From positions 1-40,806 of the forward strand of contig JAFQBN010000036.1 of assembly GCA_017416685.1 (NCBI GenBank): 40,806 nt of DNA, written 5' to 3'. The position numbers and the translations under genes are program-made. Below are positions 40,775 through 40,806 of the stretch, piece after piece. Below the pieces are notes generated by a model. The model was not told where the DNA came from. It saw only the letters and a list, made by a program, of their open reading frames with translations, and searched no databases. The stretch is from Oscillospiraceae bacterium. GTDB lineage: Bacteria > Bacillota > Clostridia > Oscillospirales > Oscillospiraceae. The stretch's first letter is position 1. The number at the start of each line of letters is the position of its first letter.

Positions 40775-40806
40775 GCCTCTGTAGCTCAGTTGGTAGAGCT
40801 GAGGAC
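40775..40806 (+). tRNA. Partial tRNA, cut by the window end
   Basis: The 5' half of a tRNA: acceptor strand GCCTCTG, then TA, D-arm GCTC...GAGC, and the start of the anticodon stem (GAGGAC). The anticodon is outside the window. The GAGGAC stem start is common in tRNA-Phe, but identity cannot be fixed. Confidence 0.85.

Overview
The window looks like a chromosomal piece of a GC-rich, anaerobic, endospore-forming gut Firmicute, most likely an Oscillospiraceae-type clostridium. This is inferred from spoVAC and spoIVB, two T-box leaders, a SufBC-only Fe-S system, oxygen-sensitive glycyl-radical chemistry, and the style of the genes; no taxonomic search was possible. There is no phage, plasmid or CRISPR signature. 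One small repeat-bounded nuclease element and one decayed gene duplicate are present.

Region 1 (1-2280, minus strand) is a persulfide/thiol redox cluster: a rhodanese lipoprotein, thioredoxin, a one-domain rhodanese and a CoA-disulfide-reductase-like protein fused to a rhodanese domain. The last appears to have lost its middle third. The same 13-bp palindrome sits at identical spacing upstream of two promoters here. Region 2 (2288-13777) is housekeeping: spoVAC, a phosphopantetheinyl transferase, a Cys T-box with cysE-cysS, a two-gene sufC-sufB system, a Phe T-box driving an MFS gene followed by pheS-pheT (PheT with an apparent second tRNA-binding-type fold), and a YugP-like metallopeptidase.

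Region 3 (13790-21900) is mixed: a 53-residue protein divergent from a small XRE repressor with clear operators, the DUF559 nuclease element, a divergent AraC/amidohydrolase pair, an NCS2 (uracil-type) permease behind an attenuator-like leader, glf, a DUF1292 protein, an aldo/keto reductase and spoIVB.

Region 4 (22042-36720, all minus strand) is the accessory heart of the window. Upstream to downstream it has a divergent glycyl radical enzyme, its radical-SAM activase, two GH20C-like proteins, a GH127/DUF1680 protein, an unexplained structured intergenic segment, a third GH20C-like protein, and a remnant of a second GH127 gene. A new promoter and attenuator then precede pnuC and a carbohydrate ABC importer without an ATPase gene. 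The tight coupling of glycyl radical enzyme, activase and glycosidases suggests intracellular radical processing of a glycan-derived compound. I know of no described pathway with this composition.

Region 5 (36725-40806) is housekeeping again: cca, murC, pfkA and a tRNA operon (Val, Asp and a third tRNA cut by the window edge) behind a consensus promoter.
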